DNA of 64,000 nucleotides from Sanghuangporus weigelae (GCA_033182465.1 CP137330.1:620001-684000), one strand, 5' to 3'. Positions 33,823-46,014 are shown, numbered from the stretch's first letter. Numbers and translations: made by a program. The notes: generated by a model not told the origin, from the letters alone.

Positions 33823-36240
33823 CTAATTCGGCCAGGACGATCTCCGTCCTCGCTTCTCCCCGTCATACTCGTCTCCGTCCTTCGACCTTCTGCGGTCAGA
33901 GTCGCGGTCGCGGTCGCGGTAGGATCCTGATCCTCCGTCCCGCTCCCTCCTCTCAGGATACGAATACCCCGAATCTCTACCTCTCGGCCTCCTGCTCGAG
34001 TATCCGTCGTCTTCCCCCTCGTTCCCAGATCTTCGCATCTTCGCCTGCTTACTCCCTCTCCCCGACCACCTATTCTGATTCGGAGCCGATCTATTCTTAT
34101 CGCGATGCCCATCGAAGAACCTTCCGCCTGACCTCTGTGCCATCCTATTCCCAGCTCTCTCGGACGGGAACCCGATCTTATTAAGGAATGTTTCGGAGAC
34201 GTGAGGTGGCTCCGAGAGACCGCCGGCGTGGACGGCCCATTCGCGCAACCCTTCGAGAATGGTGTCGCGCGAGGTGCGCAGCTCGTCGTTTTTACTGACA
34301 TAATAACCTAGAAGAGAGCCAAAGGCATCGTGGATATCCTCTTCTTCTACGGCGCTTGAGAGGACTTCGTCGATTTCCTCCTTGATGCCCTTGAGTCGCT
34401 CTGCGACGCGACCGGCGAACAGCGCGTCGCGATGTCTCTGACGCCTGCCAGATAAGCTGGACTTGTGAGTTTCAAGGAATGACTTCGGGTCCGAGTCGTG
34501 CTTCTCGGCGATCTCGTGTACGTGTTCCTCAAAGTCGTGGCTCGTGACGGGTTTGAGCGGGATACCAGATAGCTGATCGCGAATGAAGCCGTGCTCCCAT
34601 GGAAGGAGGACCAAATCCGCGCGTCCTTGGGTACTCCCCTGACGACCTGTGCGTCCAATCCGATGGACGTACTGATCGGACGATGCGGGGATACCAAGCT
34701 GAATCACACGCGTCACGCCGGGGTAATCGACCCCGCGCGCAGACACGTCCGAGGTGATGAGCACACACGCGCCGGACTCATCATGGCGGAACTTATCACT
34801 CGTCCTCGTGCGGCTCTCCATAGACCGCTTCGAATGCAGCTCATACACCACGGTGTCCCGCCCCGCAGGCAGGACCGCACGCGCCAGCTCACGAACCAGT
34901 GTGGAGTACAACTGCGTCAGCTTCGTCGTCGGGAGGAAGATCATCACTTTCGATTTGCCGGGGTTCGTCAGCTGGTCGTGAGCAAGCAGCCTTAGCACGT
35001 GCGGAAGCTGGTCCTTTGCGGAGGACAGGACGGTATGGTATTGCGGGATGTGCGCGTGCACGGGCGAGTCTGTTCCGAGGACAGTGTTGATGTAGACGTG
35101 GTTCTTGCTGAGCGTCTGGCGCGCTATCTGCTGCACGGCTTTGCTTATTGTTGCTGAAAAGATGAAAGTCTGACGTTCTGGAGCGCGCGGCAGCTGAGCA
35201 GTGATGTACTCGATGTCAGGGCGGAAACCAATGTCTAACATCGTGTCCGCCTCGTCGAGAATGAGCTTTTCAAGTTTGAAAATAGAGTCAGTTGACAGTT
35301 GTGTACCTAAAAATAGTGAAAACATACCAATTTAGCTTCCTGAATAGGCTTCAAGAGTTCCGGCTGGGAGTCCATAAGATCACGAAGTCGTCCAGTAGTC
35401 GCAACAACAATATCCCTGCGATTATACTTCCACTCGCGGAGCTGCAGACCCTTACTCTCCCCACCAAGGAACTGATGGATCTTAAACCCATGATGCGTCG
35501 ACAGCCGCTCCGCCTCCACAGCAATCTGCTTCGCCAGCTCACGTGTCGGGCTCAGTATGAGTGCACCCACATGCGATTTAACGAAATTCCGTGTGGCATC
35601 TAGGACTAACCGTCTATCCGCCGCCTTGCCCGCGAGGGCTTTCGCCTTGCTAGCGGCTTCTTCAATAGCCTTGACACGAGACTCGATAGCGGGGACGAGA
35701 AACGCCAGCGTCTTGCCTGTACCCGTTTTCGCGCGCACCATCAGGTCCCTTGGCCCACTCGGCTCCTCGAACGAGCCGTCGTCCCGCTTTTTGAGAGGAT
35801 CGATCAGCTCAGGGAGCATTGACAGCACGGCTTCTTGTACGGAAGTCATATGCGTGTGTCGCATCGGACGAACCGTTATCGCCTCCAGCGTCTCTTTTGA
35901 GACTTTACCGATCAGAGACGAAAACGACTTTGGTTCTTTTTTGGCGGGCTCTTCTGCGACGACCTCGGATGCCGGGATGGGTCTGCTGGCCTCGTCAGCA
36001 TGTGAGGAGACGGGTTGAGTAGCGGTGGCCGTGTCAATTGCAGTTGCAACTGAAGTAAAACGAGGCAGACTCGTTGACAGCTGGCGGACCAAAACTGACG
36101 AGTTGCAAACTATTTAAATATTATTATTATTCAAATGACATTAGAAGATGCTTACGAGCCAGGCGTGGTCGACATATCCTGTGCGTTGCTCGGGATATGC
36201 GCAGAGCGCGCAACCCGTTTGTTGCGAACGGAGCTGCCAT
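33823..36240 (-). CDS. MSS116: Mitochondrial DEAD-box RNA helicase, MSS116-like
   Basis: ATP-dependent RNA chaperone for mitochondrial intron splicing and translation in the MSS116/CYT-19 family. I place the start at 36240: a short first exon, MAAPFATNGLRALRISRATH..., is Arg-rich without acidic residues. It joins in frame across the intron (about 36118-36153) to LVRQLSTSLPRF, a good mitochondrial presequence. Motifs in order: AKTGTGKT (I), PTREL (Ia), TTGRL (Ib), LILDEAD (II, across an intron at about 35265-35325), FSATI (III), ITSDVSARGVDYPGV (V) and HRIGRTGR (VI). A helical extension (ERLKGIKEEIDEVL) and an Arg/Gly/Ser/Asp-rich basic tail (RDRDRDSDRRR) follow, as in MSS116. Stop TAG at 33823-33825. 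Confidence 0.9.
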
Positions 36241-36910
36241 CGTCGCCGATGGTAGAGAAAGAAAAAATCGCAAATCCTAATTTTAGGTTAAGGTGTCGAT
36301 CGCTCAAGGTTGGTAAGACATTCTCACGATTACTTCCTTGATTGGATTATGTTCAGATCGTTTTCTTCTTAAGAATCCCTCAAGTTGGACAACAAATATA
36401 GCTAATGGTTCCACTGGAATTCCAAAGAAGTGTATGTAGTTTGGAACTTATGGAGCCAAGTTTCTCCGATTTTTTTCAGGATTTTTTTATACTGGGGCCA
36501 ATATCCATGGCGGATAGCCACACTTGGCTGGGCCACTGGCAGAACACCAACGTAATGATGTATTGCCATCATAATATCGAACAATGTATCAATCATCATG
36601 ATTTACTATGAATAAAGTCTGCTGTGATGCCACCGATGACAAGTACCAAGGACGATAATCATCACCAACGCAATCGCTAGTGAACAAAAGTTAGTAAAAT
36701 GATAGAAGATATCAGACATTGTCGTCACAGTAACTGTTATCACCAATCCACTTTGCATCGGATAATATTTGGTGCATCCTTGGAAGACCGAAAGCTATCT
36801 GCTATTTCTCCCTCCAAGAATCGAAAGTGATATGTTGATGGTGCATTGACGCGAGACGAAGACAAAACATGTTCCAGGAGCTGCAGCTGCAGCTTGAAGT
36901 TTCGTATCGA
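36241..36910. other. Intergenic region with a piece resembling the SOD-array unit end
   Basis: The helicase promoter is at the left. The segment 36285-36350 resembles the unit ends of the SOD array near 41670-41735 and 45650-45700 (a CGATCG-TC-AG-TTGGTAA-AC-TTCTCACGA-TACTTCC pattern). The remainder (36360-36900) shows no gene. Confidence 0.45.
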
Positions 36911-38236
36911 CTATCTGTTTTCCACCGGCTTCCAGCAGAACGTGTACATATTCTGATTCTTTGCTAACCAAGAATTGATATCTGATGGTTTTCGCAGCAG
37001 TGCTCCGTTCACTACAATGATAATGACTTGTGCATCAACGGGAAGACGTACAAGGACCGTCATGCTGAATGTCCAGACATCCGAAGCTGTTGCATATGTG
37101 TCAGGTGATGGATCAGTTGCTTGAAGGAGTTCTTTCAGCATGAATCGAGGAGTTCAGCGCAGTCTGCCACCGGTAAATGAGCTACTGAAATGCAAGACCT
37201 TGATTCTGCGAGTATGCGAGATGTGCAGAAATCACAAAATACCGAGTGTCCGGAGTCAGAAATGAGAACATTGACCTGGCAAGAGTAGAGTCAGCTGAAA
37301 CGTCCACGAATTCGGCCGTTTGCTGGAAGCGTTACGGGTTTAACAAGAATGAACGACGGGGCTCAAATAGAGGTACAATACAGTAATAGCCTGAGCGAAA
37401 CCCGACTACCTAGTATTTTTAGAGATATATTTGTGGACCTGCAATATAAGCTGATTACCAGTCTCAGCAGGTCGACACTGGGGTGGGCCTTCTAGATACT
37501 GGAGAGTTGTGCCCTTCTCCATCCACCCCGAAACCAAACGAAGGGTAATTGTCACCTTCAAGATAGAACCCCTCTAATGGTAAGTCAGTGAGTTTTGCCC
37601 GGATGAGAGCTCTTTTGTCAGTTTCTGAGAACAAAGTTCAAGGACAGGAGTCGGGCCAATTCTTCATTTTACGGCAGTGACCACGCGTGCTAACTGAAAA
37701 TCCCTACCATCCATCACATGAAGACGCAGTCTCTTCACCAAAACCTTATGCTCTACTCCGTCCGGGTCGATGTAGTAACCGAGCACAATACCACTGTATC
37801 CATCAGGAATCCGACATATGGTGCCAATCCCTTGGACCTTATCTGTGAGGTCCAAATCTGAGTGTCGGACCAGTGGAGTGCGAAGCAACCCCGAGTAGTG
37901 GTTCTCAAGCCGCTCTTTTGACCCTCGAATCTCCTCTTCCCGCTGTCTTGTTTTCGGCTCTAAAATAGGCGGACGAGTCATCCGACCTGTTCGTTGATGG
38001 AGCTCGAGTCGACTACTATCGATTCGGAGTAAGACGAAAACCTTTCTGGCATGTTGGCTTCGTAAATGCGGACGGGAATAACGATCCGCGGAGGGCGGTC
38101 TGACTTGTGGGAGGTTATTGAGCAGCCATGTCCGTTGAAAGTGCGAAGTCGTAGAATACATCAGCGATCTATCGACGCTAAACGCTGGTGGCGATGCCGC
38201 GGAGGTGCTTGCATTGACAATGTACAGCAAAGGCAA
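36911..38236 (-). pseudogene. Decayed tyrosine-kinase-like (TKL) protein kinase gene
   Basis: Kinase pieces occur in the right order on the minus strand. A 190-residue frame (37664-38236) ends in an N-lobe-like DLTDKVQGIG...PDGYSGIVLGYY and KVLVKRLRL (candidate ATP Lys). Next come GDNYPS (37540-37555), SGWMEKGTTLQYLE (about 37490-37530) in a shifted frame, YLSPVVH near 37345-37360, VNVLISDSGHSVFCDFC (37225-37275) where DFG has become DFC, and finally TASDVWTFSMTVL with CWKPVENR (36911-37141). The HxD catalytic loop is not recognisable. The frame change between YPS and SGWME, the stops and the altered DFG argue for a pseudogene. An unusual splice pattern could rescue some breaks, but not the missing catalytic Asp. 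Confidence 0.6.
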
Positions 38237-38595
38237 CTTCTATGCTCTTACGCTGCTCAGTAGACCTTGCCTAGAAAGAAAAATGGGGAAAGGAAATGAA
38301 GCGAAGCATACGAAGCCTTTGTTTTGGCAGAAGTAGTCTCTCACCTTGCCAGTGTTGGTCCTCCTCCAAACTGCTGTTTGTTCACCTTTCAAATTCGCGC
38401 TCGGGCTCGCCGTGACACAGAACCGATCAAGCCTTCAGGAAGCTGACTCCCGCTCTATTGTCCGCGCTGTTTTGTTGCGAGTCGTGAAGGGGCAGTAAGT
38501 ACGTATCTATTCTTTATCGTCGCGATGCGTGTGTAGGGAGCCACTTCAACGAAATTATTAGCAATGAGTCGAAGTTTCTTCCCATAAGTATGGCA
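38237..38595. other. Intergenic region before the SOD array
   Basis: Contains the upstream flank of the kinase pseudogene. No gene, RNA or repeat is recognised. Confidence 0.4.
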
Positions 38596-39000
38596 AGGTC
38601 CAGCTCGGAATTTTGTTCTCACGATCTCTTCCCGATTGGGTTGTAACAATCCCGTCAGAAGTATCGGCCAAGCCAAGTGCTCCGAGCGACATTCGAACCA
38701 GTGGAGCTATCGGTGGACCGCCAAGCGCTTGACATAATTTCTTCTCGGGAATAACACTGTGTCAGGACTATCGAGAATTTTATCGACCACTATCGGAGAC
38801 ACGGAGCAATGTGCAACGAGTAGCGAAACCAGAACGCGGGCGAAAGCTCTTGTCAGATGACTGTAATAACGTGCATTCCGTAGTTAAGTTGCATATTCAC
38901 TGAACGAACTTAAAACTTTGGAAAAGGATAGTTTTCAAATAGTTCCTCACAAAGTCCGAGTCTCGAGGTCGATGCACATGTCGTCTCTCGTCGTGTCTTT

Positions 39001-39815
39001 TCACAATACCGATATGGTCCTTTCATACCGTATCCTCCTCAGTCCTCACTGACCTCATGTACACATGTAATCTGTGGTCCATATATTCTCCCTCAACGAC
39101 CAATGATCTCGTTGTCCATGATGATGTCTACTGTATTACTGACGATAACAACACACGCTCCCACCTCTCCCATACGATTACAATGCTCTCGAACCTTACC
39201 TTACCTTTCAGAGCAGATCATGAAGCTCCACCACACAAAACACCATCAGACATATATATGTTACCGCACTCAACGCAACCGAGGCGGACATGTCAATCAT
39301 TCGCTATTCTGGAAGAATCTTGCTCCCTGTAAGGAAAAGGGGGGCAAAGGCGGTCAACTTGACTCAAACACGTCTTTCGCGAAGGCAATTCAAGAGGAAT
39401 TCGGCAGTCTCCAGACTCTGATTGATAAATTCAACACGGCCACTCTTGCAATCCAGGGATCCGGATGGGGATGGCTGGTAAGTGATAGGAAAAACCCTTT
39501 TCAATTGAGATGTTTGAAGAGTTTTCATTTCCGCTCTCTCAGGGTCTTAACCCGACCACAAAGAAGCTCGAGATTGTGACGACGATGAACCAGGACCCCC
39601 TCCTGACCCTCCTCCCGATCATAGGTATCGATATCTGGGAGCACGCCTTCTACCTCCAGTACCTCAATGTGAAGCCTGATGTATGTTTTCACTTCTCTGT
39701 TATCTTTCGTTGGTGTTCTGATTATAGTTTAGTATCTCAATGCGATCTGGAACGTTATCGACTTTGATGAAGCCGCGAAGCGCTTCGACGCGGCCGTTAC
39801 ACGTCGGCGTTGATG
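39001..39815 (+). pseudogene. Mn superoxide dismutase copy 1 (pseudogene)
   Basis: Same layout as copies 2 and 3 but broken in several ways. The start ATG is ATA (39006-39008). The following intron donor GT is AT. About 70 bases of exon 2 (the [10 protein letters not shown]...LKFNGG part) are missing near 39275. A duplicated CTTAC changes the frame at about 39200. The end of exon 4 is frameshifted after KRFDAAV, so the usual TQGIDAGKV tail is lost. Ligand regions such as [10 protein letters not shown] are still readable. Decay is recent, since much of exons 2 and 3 is identical to the intact copies. Confidence 0.85.
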
Positions 39816-39829
39816 CAGGAAAGGTCTAA

Positions 39830-41863
39830 AGTGGCATAGGTATTGAAAGATCTCGTTAGTGAAAGTAAACAGTTCCCGTTCTTGTAGCTTTGCGCATTTA
39901 AGGATGAAAAGAGACTGAAGAATCGAATAAAGCAATTACCACACGGAAGACTGGGAAATTGAAGATCATGAAGAAGAGTGCCTCAATTTGGATGCTTATA
40001 TACAGCCGCATAGCCGCGCTGGATGTAAGAAGCAAGTGATATAAACGATAGGCCACTGCGAGTTAAGTAAGCATACAACAAGACATGTGAGGAAACTGCA
40101 TATGCACCTGACACGGTTTGGGGTTCGTGACGCTGAAACTCGGGACATGGTTAGGATAGGAGAGGAGTAGAGAAGCAAGAGCGAGGGGAGGCATATCAAC
40201 AGTCAAGGGAATGCGCCAAGAATTTGGAACTTAAACTGGAACTTATCCATATACACAGGTCTTGGACGTCACTTCCTATGCAGCGCAAAAACGCTTACAC
40301 TCCACTACGATATTTGTTCAATATGTGTTATGATGACGACCCGCAACAAAACAGCCAGGATCCATCAGACACCAGACCGTGTTATGAAGAAGTCGGATTC
40401 GCAAAGACATCGGAATCTATTTGTTTTGCGTTGCCTTCCTGTCCGAGGTCGAAAGAAACGGCTGGTGACACGCTTATTTATTATAGAAGGAAATGCTGAT
40501 ATTAATGTGCCGAGATAATTTCGGGAAGACCCGAAATTAAAGACGAGCAAGGACATGTGTCTGTAGGTGTCTGTTTCAGGTGAACTTCTGAGAAGACGAT
40601 GCGTGAATCCAGACTCGCAGATTCAGTCTGAGAAGGGGTCTATGATATCAGAGTAAACGTCGTTTCGTGTTCGTCATGTGTCTATACGGATTAACAGCAA
40701 ACACAATAAGCTATAGAAATCAAAATTAGCCCAATGCCGTATGTAGAAGAAAAGCAAAACGTAACTCATTGTATACTTTTTGGACCAATGAAGACCAACA
40801 AGCTATCACGCCTCTTCTGTCTTCTCCGTGCCCAAATAATCTAATCGAGCCACTCCACAAGAAGCTAATAATCCGATTCGATTCCAGTATCTTCCCATCT
40901 CGCGCTCCCCTTGGGTTCGGTACCTTCCACAGCGCCGAAATCATGGTTTCCTTCTTGTTGCGCATATTTAGCCGATACGTGACGTAAGTTTGTAGGTTGT
41001 GGACGTCTCTGAGCGTAGTAGGACTATTGGTGCGGAGAGTGGCTCGGACGTAAACATCCTCATGTCGAACATGCGGAATGCCAACCGATAATGCCGCAAG
41101 AAGATCTGATGCAGAAAGGTGTACGACGGAGATGAACGGAGCTTCCGCAACTATCTGACCTTGTAGACAGATTCCGACTTCAATGGGCCATATTCGTCTT
41201 GTCGAGTCTAGCGATGTGACATGTGCTTGTTCTGATCCGTGGAAGAGAATACAGCTGCCGTGACATGTGACATATGACTTTGGACACTGATAAGGTGCTT
41301 TTCGTTTTGGTGAATGTCATCGCCGTTTGCTACTCGCCTGCGTTCCTGACTCTTGTTTTCCTCGGCTGAAGGAAGAGTACCCTCGTCAGAAGACGGGATT
41401 GGAGCGGTGAAGTCGACTCGCTGACGGTCACCAGGCTTATCGATGTTATATTCAGCGGATCCATGAAATTAGGTAGTGCAATCAATGTCCAAATTCTTTG
41501 TGCATAAGGGTATCTGTTGTCCTGATGTGAAAAGACACGGATACGACAGCAAGACACTAATTCTTCATTGTTCTTGTCTAGAAATTTACCTTGAATTTTT
41601 GAAACTCGAGGCAATGGGGAATACCATTCCTCCGTGTCGTCTATGTTTTACTCCGAGTCGGTACCTAAAAGTGCGATCGGTCGAGCTTTGTAATGCGTTC
41701 TCACGGCCACTTCCCCGATTGGATTGTATTCTCGCAGTTTCTCTGCGTCCTTCATTCTGGACTTACTGTACAAAAAGGACGTTACTTTTTGTACATTTCG
41801 AAATCCGTTATAACATTATAACTGCGTTCTGGACTTCTATGCGACTTCTGGAACCAAGAGGCC
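39830..41863. other. Spacer of array unit 1
   Basis: No intact gene. It matches the spacers of units 2 and 3 over most of its length, with a deletion near 39930. Short open frames on both strands are not conserved as protein between units. Runs such as 41330-41614 (-) may be remains of an older gene. Confidence 0.5.
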
Positions 41864-42066
41864 GGGCAACCGAACACAGGTAACCTCATTGACTCATTGA
41901 TCACTTGGTCGATATACCATGGTCGAGGTTACACTAGACTGGGCAACTGGATACAGGTAACCTCATCGTCGACATACCATGGACGAGGTTACAAAGCGTT
42001 GGGCAACAGAACACAGGTACCTCATCGATCACTTCGTCTAGTCGTCGACATACCATGGGCGTGGTT
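41864..42066. repeat. Minisatellite at the junction of units 1 and 2
   Basis: Three tandem copies of 60-77 bases (starting about 41864, 41941 and 42001). Each contains GGGCAAC-GA-ACAGGTAACCTC, then CGA-ATACCATGG-CGAGGTTAC. GTAACCTC and GAGGTTAC within one copy are inverted repeats that could form a hairpin, with CCATGG between them. Confidence 0.75.
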
Positions 42067-42545
42067 CGTCAAGGAGGCACCGATCAAGTCATGTGTTCCG
42101 AGCGACACTCAAACTGGTAAAACTGTTGGGACTGTTTGTGCGCCGTAGGGCGCCTGACATGATTTCATCCCGGGAGTAAGACTGCGCTAGGGTCTTTGAG
42201 AATCCTACTAATCACCATGGATCAGATACGGGGCAATGTGCAACAAACAGGAAAACAGAACGGGCGAAAGCTCTTGTCAGGTGACTGTATTAACGTGCAT
42301 CCCGCAGATTTAAGTTGCATATTCTTTGAACTTAGTATGCGCTTTGAAAAAAGATGATTTAGATCAGAAACTCTCTAAGTCGAGCACAGTATAGTTTGGG
42401 TACACTGGAAAGTTACGATAAGCGTGACAGCACGAAAGACATAAAAGGAGCCCGTTTTTCACCCGACGAACTCAGGTTTCCCCTCTCATCTGCCTCTCAT
42501 CGTCTTACTTCTGATTCTTGTCGTCTCTCGTCGTCTCTATTCACA

Positions 42546-43428
42546 ATGACGGTATGGTCCTTTCATACCGTATCATCCTCAGTCCTCACTGACCTCGTCT
42601 ACACATGTAATCCGTCGTGCATGTATTCTCCCTCAATGACCAACGATCTCGTTGTCCATGATGACACTGCTGTACTACTTACGACAACAGCACACTCTCC
42701 CACCTCTTTCATACGACTACAATGCTCTCGAGCCTTACCTCTCAGAGCAGATCATGAAGCTCCACCACACAAAACACCACCAGACATACGTTACCGCACT
42801 CAACGCTGCCGAGGAACAATACGCCAAAGCATCCACTCCGAAGGAGCGAATCGCCCTTCAGGGTGCACTCAAGTTCAACGGAGGCGGACATATCAATCAT
42901 TCGCTATTCTGGAAGAATCTTGCTCCGTCTAAGGAAAAGGGGGGCAGAGGCGGTCAACTCGACTCAAGCACGTCTTTCGCGAAGGCAATTCAAGAGGAAT
43001 TCGGCAGTCTCCAAACTCTGATTGATAAATTCAACACGGCCACTCTTGCAATCCAGGGATCCGGATGGGGATGGCTGGTAAGTGATAGGAAAAACCCTTT
43101 TCAATTGAGATGTTTGAAGAGTTTTCATTTCCGCTCTCTCAGGGTCTTAACCCGACCACAAAGAAGCTCGAGATTGTGACGACGGTGAACCAGGACCCCC
43201 TCCTGACCCTCCTCCCGATCATAGGTATCGATATCTGGGAGCACGCCTTCTACCTCCAGTACCTCAATGTGAAGCCTGATGTATGTTTTCACTTCTCTGT
43301 TATCTCTCGTTGGTATTCTGATTACAGTTTAGTACCTCAATGCGATCTGGAACGTTATCGACTTTGATGAAGCCGCGAAGCGTTTCGACGCGGCTGCTAC
43401 TCAAGGCATTGATGCAGGAAAGGTCTAA
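42546..43428 (+). CDS. Mn superoxide dismutase, cytosolic type (copy 2, intact)
   Basis: Converts superoxide to O2 and H2O2. Exons: 42546-42551, 42691-43077, 43143-43280 and 43333-43428, about 209 residues. The first coding exon is just ATGACG; after a 139-base intron the protein continues [15 protein letters not shown]. This gives the short N-terminus of cytosolic Mn-SODs, without a mitochondrial presequence. Metal ligands are visible in [12 protein letters not shown] (His), [11 protein letters not shown] (His) and [10 protein letters not shown] (Asp and His). Gln in [12 protein letters not shown] is the Mn-type second-sphere residue. Ends [14 protein letters not shown]-like cataaaagg is near 42439-42447. 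A longer in-frame start at 42658, inside the intron, would add [11 protein letters not shown], which is less family-like. Confidence 0.9.
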
Positions 43429-45833
43429 AGAGGCATAGGTATTGAAATGTCTCGTCAATGAAAGTAAATAGCTCTCGTTCATGTAGCTTTGCGCATTTAA
43501 AGTTGAGATGAGATTGAAATATCGAGTAACATGCTGAGGATGCGTGTCCTGGAACGACTGAAAGCAATCTGAGTACAATCTGTCGCCTGTGACCTTTGAA
43601 AAGGATCGATTCACTCTCAAATGCATGAGGCTTTGATCTAAATCATAGGCTATCGGCTACCTGTCTCTCGTTCGTCAGGTCACCGCTGTATGCGTTACAA
43701 AGTACTTCACGAGTCATTACTACGTTCATAAGTATGAGAAAGTAAATTGATACTTACTACTATCAGCGCATGCTCCCGTTTCGGTATAACACCCTTCCAA
43801 ATCTGGCGCGTTGAGTCGGCTGTACCATGCAAGCTGGGAAGAATGGGCTGATGTAGGGTTAATAAAGTCGGGCAAAGTATAGGAACAGATCGTCTTACGC
43901 TCGTTCTAAGACCAGTTCGCAGGACCGACAGAATTGTCAACACACACAAGCCAGGAGGAGGATTTGGAAAATTGAAGACTTTGAAGAAGAGAGTTTCGTG
44001 CCAGATGTAAGGGCTCTGTAAAGAGCCGCGTCGCAGGCTACTTAAACTGCAGAGTCGTGCTGGATATATGTAAAAAAGTAAGTAATACAAACAGTAGTCC
44101 GCTGCCAGTCAAGTAAGGATACAAAGGGATAGATGAGGAGTCTACATCAGCATTGATGCAGTTTGGAAGTTACGATAAGACGAGTCCAAGCGCTGGAACT
44201 CAGCTCAGGAAAGGAAGGGGTAGAAAAGCGATTGCGAGAAGACAAGCAAGCTCAAGGGAATGCGTCAAGGGTTTGGAACTTGAACCAGAAGTCATCCATT
44301 TAGGTCTTGAACGTCAATTCTTATATAGTGCAAAATCGATTGCATTCTACTGCAATACTTCTTCCGACGGCGACCCGCTACAAGACGACCGAGATCCGTT
44401 GAGTACCAGATGGGCCGACAGGTGAGATGGAGAATGGTATTAAAATTTGGATTCTCGAAGACATCGGGATCTCTTTGCTCTGCGTTGCCTTCTCACTCCT
44501 GGTCGAAAGAAACGGCAACTAACACGGTTATTTATTTATAAAAAGAAATACTGATATTAATGTGCTGAGGCAAATTCTGGAAGACCGGGTAGACGAGCAA
44601 CGACATGTGCCTTTGAAGTAAGCTTCTGAGAAGAGGCTGTGTGAATCCAGACTCGCGGATTCAGTCTGAGAAGGGGTCTATGATATCAGGGAAAGCATCG
44701 TTTCGCAGTTGCCATGTGTCTATACGGATAAACGACAAACACAATATACTACATAGGATTGAAAGTCAGCCCGATGTCATATAGAGAAGAAAAGCAGAAC
44801 GTAACTCATGTATACTTTTTGGTCCAACGAAGACCAACAAGTTATCAGGCCTCTTCTGTCTTCTACGTGCCCGCCAAATATCTAATCGAGCTACCCCACA
44901 AGAACTTAATAATCCGATTCGATCCCAATATCTTCCCATCTCTCTTCTCCGTGCCGATACTAGACACGGCTCTCTCCGTGCTGCATATGTCCACTCGCGA
45001 AGTGATATGCGTTTGCAGAATCAGAAAGTGTTGTGAACGTTATCATTCTCGTGTCGAACATGCCGATGGTCCAATCTGCTGGTGATATCTCAAGAAGATG
45101 GCGCGGAAAGGTATGCGAGCGAGATGAACGGAGCTTCTGTGACTACTTGACCTTGTAGACAAGTCTTGATGAGTCTAACGATGCGATGTATGCCCGTTTC
45201 TATCCGCTGAAGAGAAAGCAGCTGCCGCGACACGCGACATATGACTCCCGAACACTGATAAAGGTGCTTTTCATTTTGGTGAAACTGCGTCATCGCCGTT
45301 TGCTACTCCCTGGTGTTTCTGACCCTTATCTTTCTTGGCTGAAGGAAGAGCACGTCGGGATTTGAGCGGTGAAGTCGATTCGCTGACGGTCACCGGGCTT
45401 ATCTATGTCGTTTTCAGCGAATCTATGAGATTAGGAAGCGCAATCTTCTGAATGTCTGTCTGAATTATTTGCATAAGGATATGTGTTGTTCTGCTGTGAA
45501 AAGATGCGGATGAGACGGTGAGATATCAAACCTTCAATACTTTTGTCTGGTACCTTACCTTAGAATTTGAAGCTCGAGGCAATGAGGAATTCCGTTCCTC
45601 CATGTCGTCGATGTTCTACTCTGAAATCGATACTGAGTTGAAGATACGGATTGCGATTGTTCAAGCTTGGTAATACGTTCTCATGACCACTTCCTGCCTA
45701 AGTCACAGGGAATTCTCGCAGTTTCTCTGCATCCTTCGTTCCGGACTTGTTGTACAAGAGTAGTTATAGTATGATAACAGATTTCGAAACGTGCAAAACG
45801 AAACAAAACGTAACGTCTTTCTGAACCAAGAGG
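43429..45833. other. Spacer of array unit 2
   Basis: Contains the 3' flank of SOD copy 2 and unit-specific spacer sequence. On the minus strand near 43770 a short phrase GCYTETGACA corresponds to the better kept relic in unit 3. No intact gene. Confidence 0.5.
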
Positions 45834-46014
45834 CCAGACAACCGAACACAGGTAACCTCATTGATCACCTCGTGGTCACGGTTACAAGACGTCGGGTGAT
45901 CGAACAGAGGTACCTCACTGGGTCGACATACCATGGGCAGGGTTACAAGAGGCTGGGAAACAGAACACAGGTACCTCATCGATCACTCCGTCGACATACC
46001 ATGGGCGTGGTCCT
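45834..46014. repeat. Minisatellite at the junction of units 2 and 3
   Basis: Three tandem copies of about 60 bases (starting near 45834, 45894 and 45954), homologous to the repeat at 41864-42066: GAACA-AGGTA-CCTCA, GTCGACATACCATGGGC and GGTTACAAGA. The inverted GTAACCTC/GAGGTTAC pairing is weaker here (GTACCTC and GGTTAC). Confidence 0.7.

Noticed and set aside
36402-36611. Near-coincident open frames on both strands
   Set aside because: About 65 codons each, without domain or splice context; best explained by chance in a stop-poor stretch.
40224-40499. Plus-strand frames at the same place in all three SOD spacers (40224, 44153, 48235)
   Set aside because: Position is conserved because the units are homologous, but the encoded peptides diverge with frame changes, so there is no sign of selection for protein.
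43300-43626. Minus-strand open frame, also found at 47234-47536
   Set aside because: It is shared only because the DNA units are nearly identical; it lies opposite SOD exon 4 and its 3' flank and has no domain.
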